Assembly: GCF_000234355.1 (NCBI RefSeq)
Contig: NZ_AGQV01000001.1
Coordinates: 917,001-981,000, forward strand
DNA length: 64,000 bases
Origin: Gluconobacter morbifer G707
GTDB taxonomy: Bacteria; Pseudomonadota; Alphaproteobacteria; Acetobacterales; Acetobacteraceae
Reading direction: 5' to 3'
Shown here: one piece after another, positions 26,725 through 35,965 of the stretch
Numbering within the stretch: position 1 is the first letter of the stretch
Layout: each line of letters begins with the position of its first letter
Translations under genes and position numbers: made by a program
Notes under the pieces: model-generated
What the model saw: only the letters and a program-made list of their open reading frames with translations
The model's database searches: none
What the model was told of the DNA's origin: nothing

Positions 26725-29250
26725 ATGATGTTGAAAAATAACATTCCATCAGCAGATCGGTATGCCTGTTGTTTTCCCATCCCAGGAGCCAGATCGCGTC
26801 TGTTTCTAAAACGAAAGGGATCATCGTCGTTTCTGGTCTGGGTATTCGCGACGACTGCTTTCTCCTGTTGCTCAGCCCAGGCCGCCGATCCCACGAAGCA
26901 GACCCGTTCTGTCGTCCATCATAATGCTAGCAAGACACCGCGGGCAGCTCCTGTCCACGTGAAAGCTGCGCGTTCCCGGCGTGCGACGGCGCGTGAGGCA
27001 CTGGAAAGCGAGAGCATGCATGTGACGGCCCGCCATGTCCCTCATGGCGCTGTTACGACCGTTTCATCGGAAGCGCTGGCGGATGCCGTGCCAGGGACCA
27101 ATCCTCTCAAGGTGCTGGCGCGTCAGCCGGGTATCATGTTCCAGTCCGATGATCCGCAGGGCATGGATACCTGGTCCACCCAGTTCTATATGCATGGTTT
27201 CCAGCAGGACCAGATCGGCATGACGCTTGATGGCATTCCCCTGGGCGATCAGGAGTTCCATACCTTCAATGGGCTGAATTCCGTCAATGCGATCTCGGCC
27301 GAGAATGTCGGGCGTATGGATGTCTCGATGGGGGCCGGGGCTGAATCCGTTGCCAGTACCAGCAATCTGGGTGGCGCTGTCGAGTATGTGTCTTCCGATC
27401 CCAAGCACAAGGCCGGCGGGCTTGCGTCACAGACATTCGGATCAAACAGCGGGTTCCACACGTTCCTGCGAATGGACAGCGGCGACCTGAACAAGAGCGG
27501 GACGCGGTTTTACGTGTCCTATATGCGTAACTCGCAGGACAAGTGGAAAGGCGGTGGGGACCAGTTCGGGCAGCAGGTCAATGCCAAATTTGTTCAGCCG
27601 ATTGGTGAACGCAGCAGGATTTCGTCCTTCTTTGATTACAACCTGACGCAGAGTTATCTGTATCAGGACATGTCTTTCGACATGCTGAAGAATGGCGGAT
27701 ACGGGATCGACAATTTCTACGGGACGCCCAATGCCTACAAGAAAGCCTATCTGTCTGCACTTTCAGCAAATGGTCTGCCGGGCGGTGCGTTGCCGGCAGG
27801 TTATTCCAAGATGTCTGATCCGTGGGATGCATCCTATTATGATGGTGCACTGGTTGAGCGTGACTATCTGGGTGGGCTGAAGGCCAATCTTGCCCTGACG
27901 GATCGCCTGTGTTGGGAAAGCGTGGTGTACGGGCATGGCCAGTATCTGCGCGGAACCTGGGCAAACCCGTATGTTTCATCCCCTAATGGTGCGCCGCTGA
28001 TCGATCAGGCGACCGTGACGCATTCACAGCGTTTTGGCTTTACGTCCGCCCTTCATTATCAGATCGCGCATAATGATATCAGCGGTGGTGTCTGGTACGA
28101 AAATTTCCATACGGATGTTGGGCGGTTCGGATACGAAGAGCCGCTGCTTTCGGATGTGGAGGCCGGGCGTGCCAAGCCGATCAATTCAGTAGGAGAACTT
28201 CCGGATCCTTACGCCACCCTGTGGGGACAGAATCTCAATTCGAACAGTTTCACCGCTTTTGTTCAGGATACATATCACGTCCTTCCCAATCTGGCCCTGC
28301 ATTTCGGGTTCAAATCGCTTCTCCAGACAGTGCGGGGAGGGCAGTACGCCAATGACGAGAGCTATACGGGTGTTGGCCAGATTGCCGGGGGTAGTATTAC
28401 GACAGCCAAGGCGTTTCTGCCGCATTTCAGCGGTGACTGGCATTTCCTGAAGCATCATGAGCTTTATTTCGATATTGCTGAAAACGTAAAATCCTATCCA
28501 GTCCAGGCTTTCAAGGAAGGGGCTTCACCATTTTCCGTCTCCCAGTCCGCGTATAACCAGCTGCTGCAGAATGGCGGATTAAAGCCTGAGACGGACTGGA
28601 ATTTTGCGGTAGGGTATCGTTTCACGCACAAATATGCCCTGGCTTCCATCCACGCCTACAGGACGAATTTCCACAACCGCTTGCAGCAGGTGACATCGGG
28701 CTCGATCGTCAATCCGGTTTCCACGGTTGCGAACGTGGGTGGCGTGACCATGAACGGTGTGGATGGCGGGTTGACGCTGATGCCCGTCAAGGGGCTCTCG
28801 CTGTATAACAGTATAAGTTATAACCACGCGACCTATGACAACAACGTCACTGAAGCCGGAACGACTTACCATATCAAGGGGCAGCAGATCGTTGCGTATC
28901 CACGCTTCATGTACAAGGCGAGCCTGGCCTATGAATGGCGCAACTTCTCGGCGCATCTTGATACCCAGTTTCTTGGTACACGCAATTACAGCTATACGGG
29001 AGACATGAAAATTCCCTCCTACTGGATCGAGACGCTCGGCGCGCGGTATCGCTTCGGAAACCTTGGGAAATATTCGAAAAATCTCGATTTCGTCCAGAAC
29101 CTGACATTTGAATTCAATGTCTATAACCTGACGAACACGAAATATATTTCAACCATGGGTGAAAACGGTGTGCCGATGTCGGGTGATTATCAGTCCTTCC
29201 TTGTAGGCGCGCCGCGTCAGTATTACGGCACGCTCAAGGCGGAATTCTGA
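26725..29250 (+). CDS. TonB-dependent outer membrane receptor
   Basis: About 841 residues. A signal peptide ends SCCSAQA (about residue 50) after a positively charged leader. The plug domain holds LKVLARQPGIMFQSDDPQG, QFYMHGFQQDQIGMTLDGIP and SAENVGRMDVSMGAG, and the C-terminal barrel ends QYYGTLKAEF with the usual terminal aromatic. The ATG-ATG pair at 26725/26728 was chosen because it precedes the leader; exact start uncertain. The receptor overlaps the NCS1 permease by one base, so outer-membrane uptake, inner-membrane uptake and the following hydrolases belong to one transcript. The ligand is unknown; the neighbours suggest a histidine-related peptide, N-acyl amino acid or metal complex rather than a siderophore. 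Confidence 0.88.
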   Translation: MMLKNNIPSADRYACCFPIPGARSRLFLKRKGSSSFLVWVFATTAFSCCSAQAADPTKQTRSVVHHNASKTPRAAPVHVKAARSRRATAREALESESMHVTARHVPHGAVTTVSSEALADAVPGTNPLKVLARQPGIMFQSDDPQGMDTWSTQFYMHGFQQDQIGMTLDGIPLGDQEFHTFNGLNSVNAISAENVGRMDVSMGAGAESVASTSNLGGAVEYVSSDPKHKAGGLASQTFGSNSGFHTFLRMDSGDLNKSGTRFYVSYMRNSQDKWKGGGDQFGQQVNAKFVQPIGERSRISSFFDYNLTQSYLYQDMSFDMLKNGGYGIDNFYGTPNAYKKAYLSALSANGLPGGALPAGYSKMSDPWDASYYDGALVERDYLGGLKANLALTDRLCWESVVYGHGQYLRGTWANPYVSSPNGAPLIDQATVTHSQRFGFTSALHYQIAHNDISGGVWYENFHTDVGRFGYEEPLLSDVEAGRAKPINSVGELPDPYATLWGQNLNSNSFTAFVQDTYHVLPNLALHFGFKSLLQTVRGGQYANDESYTGVGQIAGGSITTAKAFLPHFSGDWHFLKHHELYFDIAENVKSYPVQAFKEGASPFSVSQSAYNQLLQNGGLKPETDWNFAVGYRFTHKYALASIHAYRTNFHNRLQQVTSGSIVNPVSTVANVGGVTMNGVDGGLTLMPVKGLSLYNSISYNHATYDNNVTEAGTTYHIKGQQIVAYPRFMYKASLAYEWRNFSAHLDTQFLGTRNYSYTGDMKIPSYWIETLGARYRFGNLGKYSKNLDFVQNLTFEFNVYNLTNTKYISTMGENGVPMSGDYQSFLVGAPRQYYGTLKAEF

Positions 29251-30653
29251 TGGGGGAGCAGGTGTACGGGGCTGAGATCCGCCAGACTGTCGAGGTTCAT
29301 ACAATCTATCGCATCCCGACGGAACACCGGCACGGACGTGTCCCCGACCTGTTCACCGTTTGGTTCAGTACGAACATGACCCTCCTGACCATCGTGACCG
29401 GAGCACTGGGACCAAAGATTTTCGATCTGTCCCTGATCTGGGCGATCGTGGCGGTGATTGGCGGCAATCTAGTTGGAGCGGTCTTCATGGCGCTCCATGC
29501 CGCGCAGGGGCCGGTTCTGGGCGTGCCGCAAATGGTGCAGAGCCGAGGGCAGTTCGGCGTCTGGGGCGCGGTTCCCATCATTGTTCTGGTCGTGCTGATG
29601 TATATCGGTTTTGCGGCCTCGAACTGTGTGGTGGGGGGCGAGGCGCTTGACGATGCGATGCCCATGCTGGGGCGCGTTCCGGCTGTTCTTCTGCTGGCGT
29701 TTATCAGCCTTGTTCCCTGCATTCTCGGCTACGGTGCCATTCATGCCTGTTCAAAGGCTGTGACGTGGTTGTCCGGGATTGCGGTCATGTACTGTCTGGT
29801 GGTCGGGTTCGGGCATATGCCAGCCACCCTCCTGACAGACATGCATGGTTCGATCGCCGGCTTCTGCGGCATGTTTTCGATTGCGGCGCTCTGGCAGATT
29901 GCCTATGCGCCGTACGTTTCCGATTCATCACGATATCTGCCTGAAGACAGTCTTTCCGTCAGAAACACGTTCTGGGCGAGTTATGCCGGGACTGTGCTGG
30001 GAACGATCCTTCCGATGGTACTGGGGGCATTCCTGGTTCTGCAGTGGCCCGGAGAAAGCGTGGTGCAGTCGCTGGGACATCTTGTGGGAGTCTGGGGGGC
30101 GCCGGTTCTGGTTATTCTGTCCCTGTCGATCGCTCTTGCCAATGCCATGAGCGTTTACTGTGGAGCGCTGTCGAGCATCACGATTATCCAGACCTTTCTG
30201 CCGGAGTGGCGGGCGGGTCTGAAAAGTCGGGTTGTCCTGACATGCGCGCTGCTGGGCCTGTCGCTGTTCTTTGCGCTGGGGATGGCGGACAGCTTCATGA
30301 AATCCTATGCGGCTTTTCTGGATATCCTGATGGCAGTCATGGTGCCGTGGACGGCGATCAATCTCTATGACTACTATGTCCTTCGTCATGGCGACTATGA
30401 CGTTGATTCATTCTTTCAGAAGGATGGCGGCATATACGGTTATGTAAACTGGTCCGCTGTCGGAAGTTATGTTCTGGGCGTTCTTGTCGAAATACCGTTT
30501 CTGAAGAATGAATTTTTCACAGGATTTTTCGTCCCTTATCTTCATAAGGTGGATATTTCCTGGCTGGTCAGTCTGATTGTGACCAGTCTGTTCTATTCGT
30601 TTGTATCCCGAAGGAGCAGTGGCGTTGATGCTTCGCGTCCTTTCTCCTGCTAG
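29250..30653 (+). CDS. NCS1 family permease (cytosine/purine permease-like)
   Basis: A 467-residue inner-membrane transporter with about 12 hydrophobic segments. VWFSTNMTLLTIVTGALG and the helix FGVWGAVPIIVLVVLMYIGF match nucleobase:cation symporter-1 proteins. The start codon overlaps the TonB receptor stop (TGATG). CodB-like permeases occur in several hut loci, where imidazole compounds such as urocanate are plausible substrates; the position next to a TonB receptor and peptidases leaves the substrate open. Confidence 0.87.
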   Translation: MGEQVYGAEIRQTVEVHTIYRIPTEHRHGRVPDLFTVWFSTNMTLLTIVTGALGPKIFDLSLIWAIVAVIGGNLVGAVFMALHAAQGPVLGVPQMVQSRGQFGVWGAVPIIVLVVLMYIGFAASNCVVGGEALDDAMPMLGRVPAVLLLAFISLVPCILGYGAIHACSKAVTWLSGIAVMYCLVVGFGHMPATLLTDMHGSIAGFCGMFSIAALWQIAYAPYVSDSSRYLPEDSLSVRNTFWASYAGTVLGTILPMVLGAFLVLQWPGESVVQSLGHLVGVWGAPVLVILSLSIALANAMSVYCGALSSITIIQTFLPEWRAGLKSRVVLTCALLGLSLFFALGMADSFMKSYAAFLDILMAVMVPWTAINLYDYYVLRHGDYDVDSFFQKDGGIYGYVNWSAVGSYVLGVLVEIPFLKNEFFTGFFVPYLHKVDISWLVSLIVTSLFYSFVSRRSSGVDASRPFSC

Positions 30654-31158
30654 CGTGCCGGGATACATGCGGAGCAGGGGGCGATGGCTGTGGCTGGCGG
30701 TCAGCGCGGTCGCGGGCGTGCAGGATGTGTCTGCACAGACTGTGCAGCGGTATTCCGACCCAAGGGATGATTTTCCGATATCCGCAGCGGTTAAGGTACA
30801 GGCCGGAGCAGAGACGGTTTATGTCTCCGGTCTGGGGCCTGCGCCGGACAGGGCCTCTGGTACAACAACCGCAGAGCAGACTCAGAGCGCTCTGGACCAG
30901 ATCTCGGCGGCGCTCGGGCATTTCGGGATGACGCTTCGGGATGTCGTGCAGATGCATGTCTATCTGGTGGCTGATCCACGTCTGGGGCACATGGATTTCG
31001 CTGGTATGATGAAGGCCTATCAGACCAGGTTCAGAAGCGGTTTTCCGGCACGGACCGTTATCGAAGTTCCGCATCTGACCAATCCTGACTGGCTGGTCGA
31101 GATTGACGTGATTGCATCCAGGAATGGTGCAGGACAAAAACGTTTTCCTGCGCAATGA
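30628..31158 (+). CDS. RidA/YjgF-family protein with signal peptide
   Basis: A 176-residue protein whose C-terminal ~120 residues are a RidA/YjgF/UK114 domain (ETVYVSGLGPAP; LDQISAALGHFGMTLRDVVQMHVYLV; PARTVIEV). Ahead of it are a leader and hydrophobic stretch (RWLWLAVSAVAGVQDVSAQ), so it is predicted to be exported. Cytosolic RidA removes reactive enamines and imines; exported family members are of unknown role. The start ATG at 30628 lies 26 bases inside the permease gene, with AAGGAG 12 bases upstream; a TTG at 30601 would give a longer form. Confidence 0.75.
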   Translation: MLRVLSPASVPGYMRSRGRWLWLAVSAVAGVQDVSAQTVQRYSDPRDDFPISAAVKVQAGAETVYVSGLGPAPDRASGTTTAEQTQSALDQISAALGHFGMTLRDVVQMHVYLVADPRLGHMDFAGMMKAYQTRFRSGFPARTVIEVPHLTNPDWLVEIDVIASRNGAGQKRFPAQ

Positions 31159-31230
31159 TGTTCACGGCAGGATGACAGAACGGTGTCTGGTCACAGGTTC
31201 AATTCTTAGGCAATCAAAAAGGGGTAAGGC

Positions 31231-32673
31231 ATGACTGTAATCAAAAGGACGCGGATTTCTCGGAACCGGATGCGCAAGATGCTGCTGAAAGGTGGCTTTC
31301 TGTTGCTGGCTGGCGATCTGACGGCCAGCCGGGCGATCAGCGCTACGGCAGATCATCATGCCGCGGCTGAACAGGCCCTGGATCTGGCTGAAAAATCCAT
31401 CGCGCTGCGCTCGGTGGCAGGCCCTGGGAACCAGACGCCGGAAGTGGCGGCCCTGTTCCGCGATGCGCTGATCAAGGGAGGCTTTGCTCCGTCCGATATT
31501 ACCATTACGCCTTACAAGGACACGGCCTATCTGATTGCCCGCTGGCCGGGGCAGGATCCGTCCCTCAAGCCGCTGGTGATTTCGGGACATATGGATGTTG
31601 TGGAAGCCAAGGCGTCGGACTGGACGCATGATCCGTTCAAGCCGCAGATCGAGAACGGCTACCTTCTGGGGCGTGGTTCAACGGACATGAAGCTGGATGA
31701 CACCCTGGCCATTGCAGCGCTTCTGGAACTGAAGAAGGAAGGTTACAGGCCACGGCGGGACATCATCCTCGAGTTTTCGGGGGATGAGGAAACCACGATG
31801 GCGACGGGCGCCGTCATCGCGGACAAGCTCACCAATGCCGAACTGGTTCTGAACATGGACGGCGCGAACGGCACGCTCGATGAAAAGACGGGCAAGCCGG
31901 ACTATTTCACATGGGAAGGGGCGGAAAAGAATTATGCCGATTTCCGTCTGATCGTGACCAATCCGGGGGGGCATTCCTCCGAGCCGCGCCCGGTAAATGC
32001 GATCGACGAGCTTGCGGCTGATCTTCTCCGGATCCAGCAGTATCGCTTCAAGCCTGAGGTCAATGATCTTAGTCGCAGCTATTTCCTGAATGCCGCACGG
32101 TGGCAGAAGCCTGAGCTTGCGGCCGCCATGAAAGCTTTTGCCAGGAATCCTGCGGACGAAAAGGCTATTCGCACCCTGTCTGCTGACCCGGCCTATATCG
32201 GCCGGATCGGGACGACCTGCGTCGTGACCATGATTGAGGGTGGTCATGCGCTGAATGCCCTGCCGCAGAAGGTGACGGCCAATATCAACTGCCGGATTTT
32301 TCCAGGCCATCCGCGCTCAGCCATTATGGAAGAACTGCGGAAGGCTGCTCAGGACCCGTCCATGAAAATCGAGGATGCAACGGAAGGATCAGTCCAGACC
32401 GCAGCGTCTCCGATGCGTCCGGACGTGATCAAGGCCATCGAGCATGGCATGCAGGTCGCCTATCCGGGCGTTGCGGTTTTTCCGGCCCTGTCTTCCGGGG
32501 CAAGTGACAGCATGTGGTTCCGTTCGCATGGCGTGCCGAGCTATGGCATCAGCCCCATCTTCATCAAGAACTCGGACTCTTTCATGCATGGTCTGAACGA
32601 GCGCACGCCTGTCTCCAGCATTGCGCCTGCTCTGGAGGATCTGCTGGTTCTGATTCCAGATCTGTCTCGCTGA
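31231..32673 (+). CDS. Secreted M20 family metallopeptidase
   Basis: A 480-residue di-zinc peptidase/deacylase. GHMDVV (first metal histidine), GRGSTDMKLDD (bridging aspartate), GDEETT (catalytic glutamate) and the late HGLNE histidine are all present. The N-terminus MTVIKRTRISRNRMRKMLLK followed by GGFLLLAGDLTASRAISA looks like a signal peptide, placing it in the periplasm. M20 enzymes cleave dipeptides such as carnosine or remove N-acyl groups. In this cluster it could release amino acids, possibly histidine, after TonB uptake (inference). Confidence 0.88.
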   Translation: MTVIKRTRISRNRMRKMLLKGGFLLLAGDLTASRAISATADHHAAAEQALDLAEKSIALRSVAGPGNQTPEVAALFRDALIKGGFAPSDITITPYKDTAYLIARWPGQDPSLKPLVISGHMDVVEAKASDWTHDPFKPQIENGYLLGRGSTDMKLDDTLAIAALLELKKEGYRPRRDIILEFSGDEETTMATGAVIADKLTNAELVLNMDGANGTLDEKTGKPDYFTWEGAEKNYADFRLIVTNPGGHSSEPRPVNAIDELAADLLRIQQYRFKPEVNDLSRSYFLNAARWQKPELAAAMKAFARNPADEKAIRTLSADPAYIGRIGTTCVVTMIEGGHALNALPQKVTANINCRIFPGHPRSAIMEELRKAAQDPSMKIEDATEGSVQTAASPMRPDVIKAIEHGMQVAYPGVAVFPALSSGASDSMWFRSHGVPSYGISPIFIKNSDSFMHGLNERTPVSSIAPALEDLLVLIPDLSR

Positions 32674-32721
32674 GATCGGACGATCGGAACGGGAACAGGG
32701 CTGGCGTGAAGGGGTGAGCTT

Positions 32722-34212
32722 TTGTTTGATCTTGTGATCCGCAACGGCCTGCTGATTGATCCTGAAGCGGGTCTTGAGCAGGTGGGGGATGTGGCGGTGC
32801 AAGGCGGCGCCATTCAGCGTGTCGGCTCTGTTTCCGGTGGGGCACGGCGTGAAATCGATGCGGAAGGGCTCGTGGTTGCGCCCGGCTTCATTGATCTTCA
32901 TGCCCATGGACAATGTGTGGCTTCCGATCGCATGCAGGCGTTTGACGGGGTTACGACATCTCTGGAACTGGAGGTCGGGATTCTTCCGGTTGCTGACTGG
33001 TATGGCCGTCAGCGGGAGCATGGCCGGGTTCTGAATTATGGGGCGTCGGTTGCGTGGGCTTTCGCGCGGATCAATGCGATGATCGGCCGACCGGTGGAGC
33101 CGTCGCTTTCATTCATGGGGAAATGTTACGATGATCCCCGCTGGAGCGAGAATACGGCGAGCCCTGCGGAACTGTCGGCCATTCTGTCTCTCGTCCGGCA
33201 GGGGCTGGCGGAAGGTGGTCTGGGCATCGGTATTCCTCATGCCTATGTGCCTGGAGGTGGGGCAAAGGAGCTTGTGGAGCTGTGTACGCTGGCGAAGCGG
33301 CATGAGGCTCCGACCTATACCCATATCGCCTATTCCTCGAATATTGATCCGCGCAGTTCCATCGAGGCCTATACTCGCCTGATCGGGTATGCAGGTGCGA
33401 CCGGGGCGCATATGCATATCTGTCACTTCAACAGTACGAGCCTTCTGGATATCCGTCAGGCGGCCGAGCTTGTCGCGACTGCTCAGAAGCAGGGACTGAA
33501 TATTACCGTGGAGGCTTATCCTTACGGAACAGGATCAACGGTAATTGGTTCTCCCCTTTTTGGAGAAGCTGCCTTCAGGGAGCGAACGGGCAGCGCATAT
33601 ACGGCGATCCAGAAGGTTGATGACGGCCATCGGTTTGAAAGTCGCGAGGAGGTTCTGGAAGTGCAGAAGGAGCGACCTGACACGCTCGTGCTCTGGCATT
33701 TCCTGGATGTGGAGAGTGATCCGTCGGCACAGGCTCTGCTGGATGTATCTGTTCTTTATCCGGGCGGAGTCATTGCATCGGATGCCATGCCCTGGACGCT
33801 TCCGGACGGCTCCGTGTACGAGGGACGAGATTGGCCGCTGCCCGGGACGGCGGTATCCCATCCCCGTTCATCAGGGACTTTTTCACGCTTTTTGCGGGAA
33901 TATCTGCGCGAACGTCGCAAGGTTTCGTTGTGTGAGGCCATGCGCCGCTGTTCGCTTGGTCCTGCGCAAATCCTAGAGACGGTCTCCCCACAGATGCGCC
34001 GGAAAGGGCGCCTTCAGGAAGGGTGTGATGCGGATATTGTCGTGTTTGATCTGAAGACAATTACGGATCGTGCGGATTTTGCGGTGATGAACCGTCCTTC
34101 GGAAGGGGTTTGCCATCTGCTGGTCAATGGTCAGGCCGTGATTACCGAAGGCGAACTCAACACGGAGGCTTTCCCGGGGCGGCCAGTTCGCGGACGTTAC
34201 GGCGCACAGTGA
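32722..34212 (+). CDS. D-aminoacylase-like amidohydrolase (N-acyl-D-amino-acid deacylase family)
   Basis: A 496-residue amidohydrolase. VIRNGLLIDPEAG and VVAPGFIDLHAHGQ give the N-terminal beta domain and HxH metal site; later HICHFNST and the IASDAMPW aspartate are as in D-aminoacylases. No signal peptide, so cytosolic. Translation most likely begins at the TTG at 32722, with GAAGGGGTGAG a few bases upstream; no in-frame ATG gives a full domain. It overlaps the next gene by 4 bases (GTGA). Confidence 0.84.
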   Translation: MFDLVIRNGLLIDPEAGLEQVGDVAVQGGAIQRVGSVSGGARREIDAEGLVVAPGFIDLHAHGQCVASDRMQAFDGVTTSLELEVGILPVADWYGRQREHGRVLNYGASVAWAFARINAMIGRPVEPSLSFMGKCYDDPRWSENTASPAELSAILSLVRQGLAEGGLGIGIPHAYVPGGGAKELVELCTLAKRHEAPTYTHIAYSSNIDPRSSIEAYTRLIGYAGATGAHMHICHFNSTSLLDIRQAAELVATAQKQGLNITVEAYPYGTGSTVIGSPLFGEAAFRERTGSAYTAIQKVDDGHRFESREEVLEVQKERPDTLVLWHFLDVESDPSAQALLDVSVLYPGGVIASDAMPWTLPDGSVYEGRDWPLPGTAVSHPRSSGTFSRFLREYLRERRKVSLCEAMRRCSLGPAQILETVSPQMRRKGRLQEGCDADIVVFDLKTITDRADFAVMNRPSEGVCHLLVNGQAVITEGELNTEAFPGRPVRGRYGAQ

Positions 34213-35171
34213 AGGGGAATGATGGCCTGGCAGAGGCTTCGGCAATTCCGGTCCATGTCGTGGGTGGTTTTCTTGGCGCAGGAAAAACCACGTTTCTCAA
34301 CCGATTGCTCAGGGCACAGCAACATCGTCGCCTGGCCATCCTCGTCAATGACTTCGGGGCTATTGATATTGATGGACTGCTGTTGGAGCGGCGGGATGAG
34401 GACGTTCTGGCACTGAGAAACGGCTGTATCTGCTGTTCCCTGCAAGCGGACCTGTTCTCCACATTAAGGATGATTCTGTCTCGCAGGCCTATGCCTGAGG
34501 CGATTTTTATCGAATGCAGTGGGGTTTCGAAACTTCAGGAGATGCGCAGGACGCTGGCAGATCCCATGCTCTGGCAGTATGCGGCCCTTGAAGGTGTGAT
34601 CTGTGTCGTTAGTGCGGTTCATGTGATCGCACAGGCCAGAATTACAGAAGATCCGCTCTGGAAAGAGCAGATCCTGTCTTCAGACATGATTGTTCTTTCC
34701 CATATGGACGAAATTGGAAAGGCTGACATCCGGGACGTAGAAGAACGGCTTCAGAAGATCAGGGGAGGGATACCAATCCTGCCTGTCTCGGAGAACCTTC
34801 TGACCCACGGGGTTCTTGTTCGCCCCTTAGAACCGACAACAGAAAAATCTCTGTTCTGGGCTGAGGGGGAAGATATTGATGATGACTTCATCAATCTTGA
34901 ATGGCGACGGGAAGCCTCTCTGGATCTGATGGCCTTTCGCAGTGTGATCGAGCGCCATGCTCCGGTTCTGCTTCGGGCAAAAGGAATCCTTTATCTCACC
35001 ACTGCTCCGCAGCGTGCGCTGCTTCTGCAGATGACAGGATCTCGAATTACCATTGGGGTGGCGCCTGAAAAGGCTTTGTCCGATCCAGCCAGCCGACTGG
35101 TGTTTATCGGTCGGAGCGGGATGTTTGATTCGCAGATGCTGAAAAATGATCTTGATGCCATTCCGGCCTGA
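34209..35171 (+). CDS. COG0523 (CobW/YjiA/ZigA-type) GTPase, putative zinc metallochaperone
   Basis: A 320-residue G3E-family GTPase. Walker A is VVGGFLGAGKTT, followed by LVNDFG, the metal-binding GCICC (in ALRNGCICCSLQ) and LSHMDE as the guanine-specificity loop in variant form. The GTG at 34209 overlaps the preceding stop as GTGA and is preferred over an ATG at 34110 that lies deep in the upstream gene. Family members insert zinc or cobalt into client enzymes. Here it closes an operon containing predicted metal-dependent hydrolases and lies near a hut locus with three metal-dependent amidohydrolases. In Acinetobacter the COG0523 protein ZigA is linked to histidine-bound zinc and HutH. Confidence 0.87.
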   Translation: MKGNDGLAEASAIPVHVVGGFLGAGKTTFLNRLLRAQQHRRLAILVNDFGAIDIDGLLLERRDEDVLALRNGCICCSLQADLFSTLRMILSRRPMPEAIFIECSGVSKLQEMRRTLADPMLWQYAALEGVICVVSAVHVIAQARITEDPLWKEQILSSDMIVLSHMDEIGKADIRDVEERLQKIRGGIPILPVSENLLTHGVLVRPLEPTTEKSLFWAEGEDIDDDFINLEWRREASLDLMAFRSVIERHAPVLLRAKGILYLTTAPQRALLLQMTGSRITIGVAPEKALSDPASRLVFIGRSGMFDSQMLKNDLDAIPA

Positions 35172-35965
35172 TTGTTGGAGGGGATAGTAAAAAAAGTTCC
35201 AGACGGAACTGGGTATCTTAGCGCAGCATTGTCGGATCGATCCGGAATATGTGGAAGACGAAGGCGGCCTGATCGAGCGAACAGAGTGAAATGGCGGGCG
35301 GTCTCCAGTTTACTGAAGTAATCTGCCGAAATCGCGTGCAAAGCTGCAGGTCTCGGATGTGGCGTAGGTTCTTGTTGGATGGAGCTCGGAAAGACAGACC
35401 ATTCATTGGGTGCACTGCATTATTGCAGGTCAGGATCGTGGTCTGAGGATTGTGAACGATGGCAGATATTCTGGTTCATGGCGGACTGATGCCAATCTTC
35501 CGCTCTCCGTCGGAACAATGGTTTACATTTCTGGTGAATAAAGCAGCCGAATACCGTCGAGAGCTGCGTTGCGAAGGCTGCTTTCGACTACGCGTCCGGA
35601 CAGTCCTCTGACAGCATGTGACGGTATTTCCTGTTAACGCGCTCGCGCAAAGGTCTGGTCTGTGCGGCCAAACGCATTCAGAGAGCAAAAACGAAACATT
35701 ACAGGGCGATTGATATCGTATCGATCGGCGTCCGGTTTGACCCGTGGCAAACATAGCTTTTTATAACACCAATCCATGAATAGAATTCATGATTCAATGA
35801 AATTAAATCATTTTTATTCATTTTTGTCTTCAGGCATAAGATGCGCATCGCTCTGAACAGAAGACATGATGAACGCCACCACCTGAGAAAAACAGAATAA
35901 AAATGGCGCTTCTTAATCTTCAGTAAATAAAATCTGACCTTTTAAAGGTGGGGAGGGAAGCTGCA
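35172..35965. other. Gap with MetR-type box; otherwise featureless
   Basis: It starts with a short 6-bp stem (AGTTCC-agac-GGAACT near 35193), perhaps a weak end signal for the COG0523 operon. The first ~580 bases look like broken coding sequence on either strand but match nothing I recognise. From about 35755 it is strongly AT-rich and holds the MetR-type dyad at 35777-35789. Confidence 0.45.
35777..35789. promoter_or_regulatory. Perfect MetR-type binding site upstream of mesX-mesD
   Basis: TGAATAGAATTCA fits TGAA-N5-TTCA, the consensus bound by MetR, exactly. It lies 177 bases before mesX in AT-rich DNA, and a metR-like LysR gene sits just downstream of mesD, so regulation of methionine synthesis in response to homocysteine is likely. 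Confidence 0.65.
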
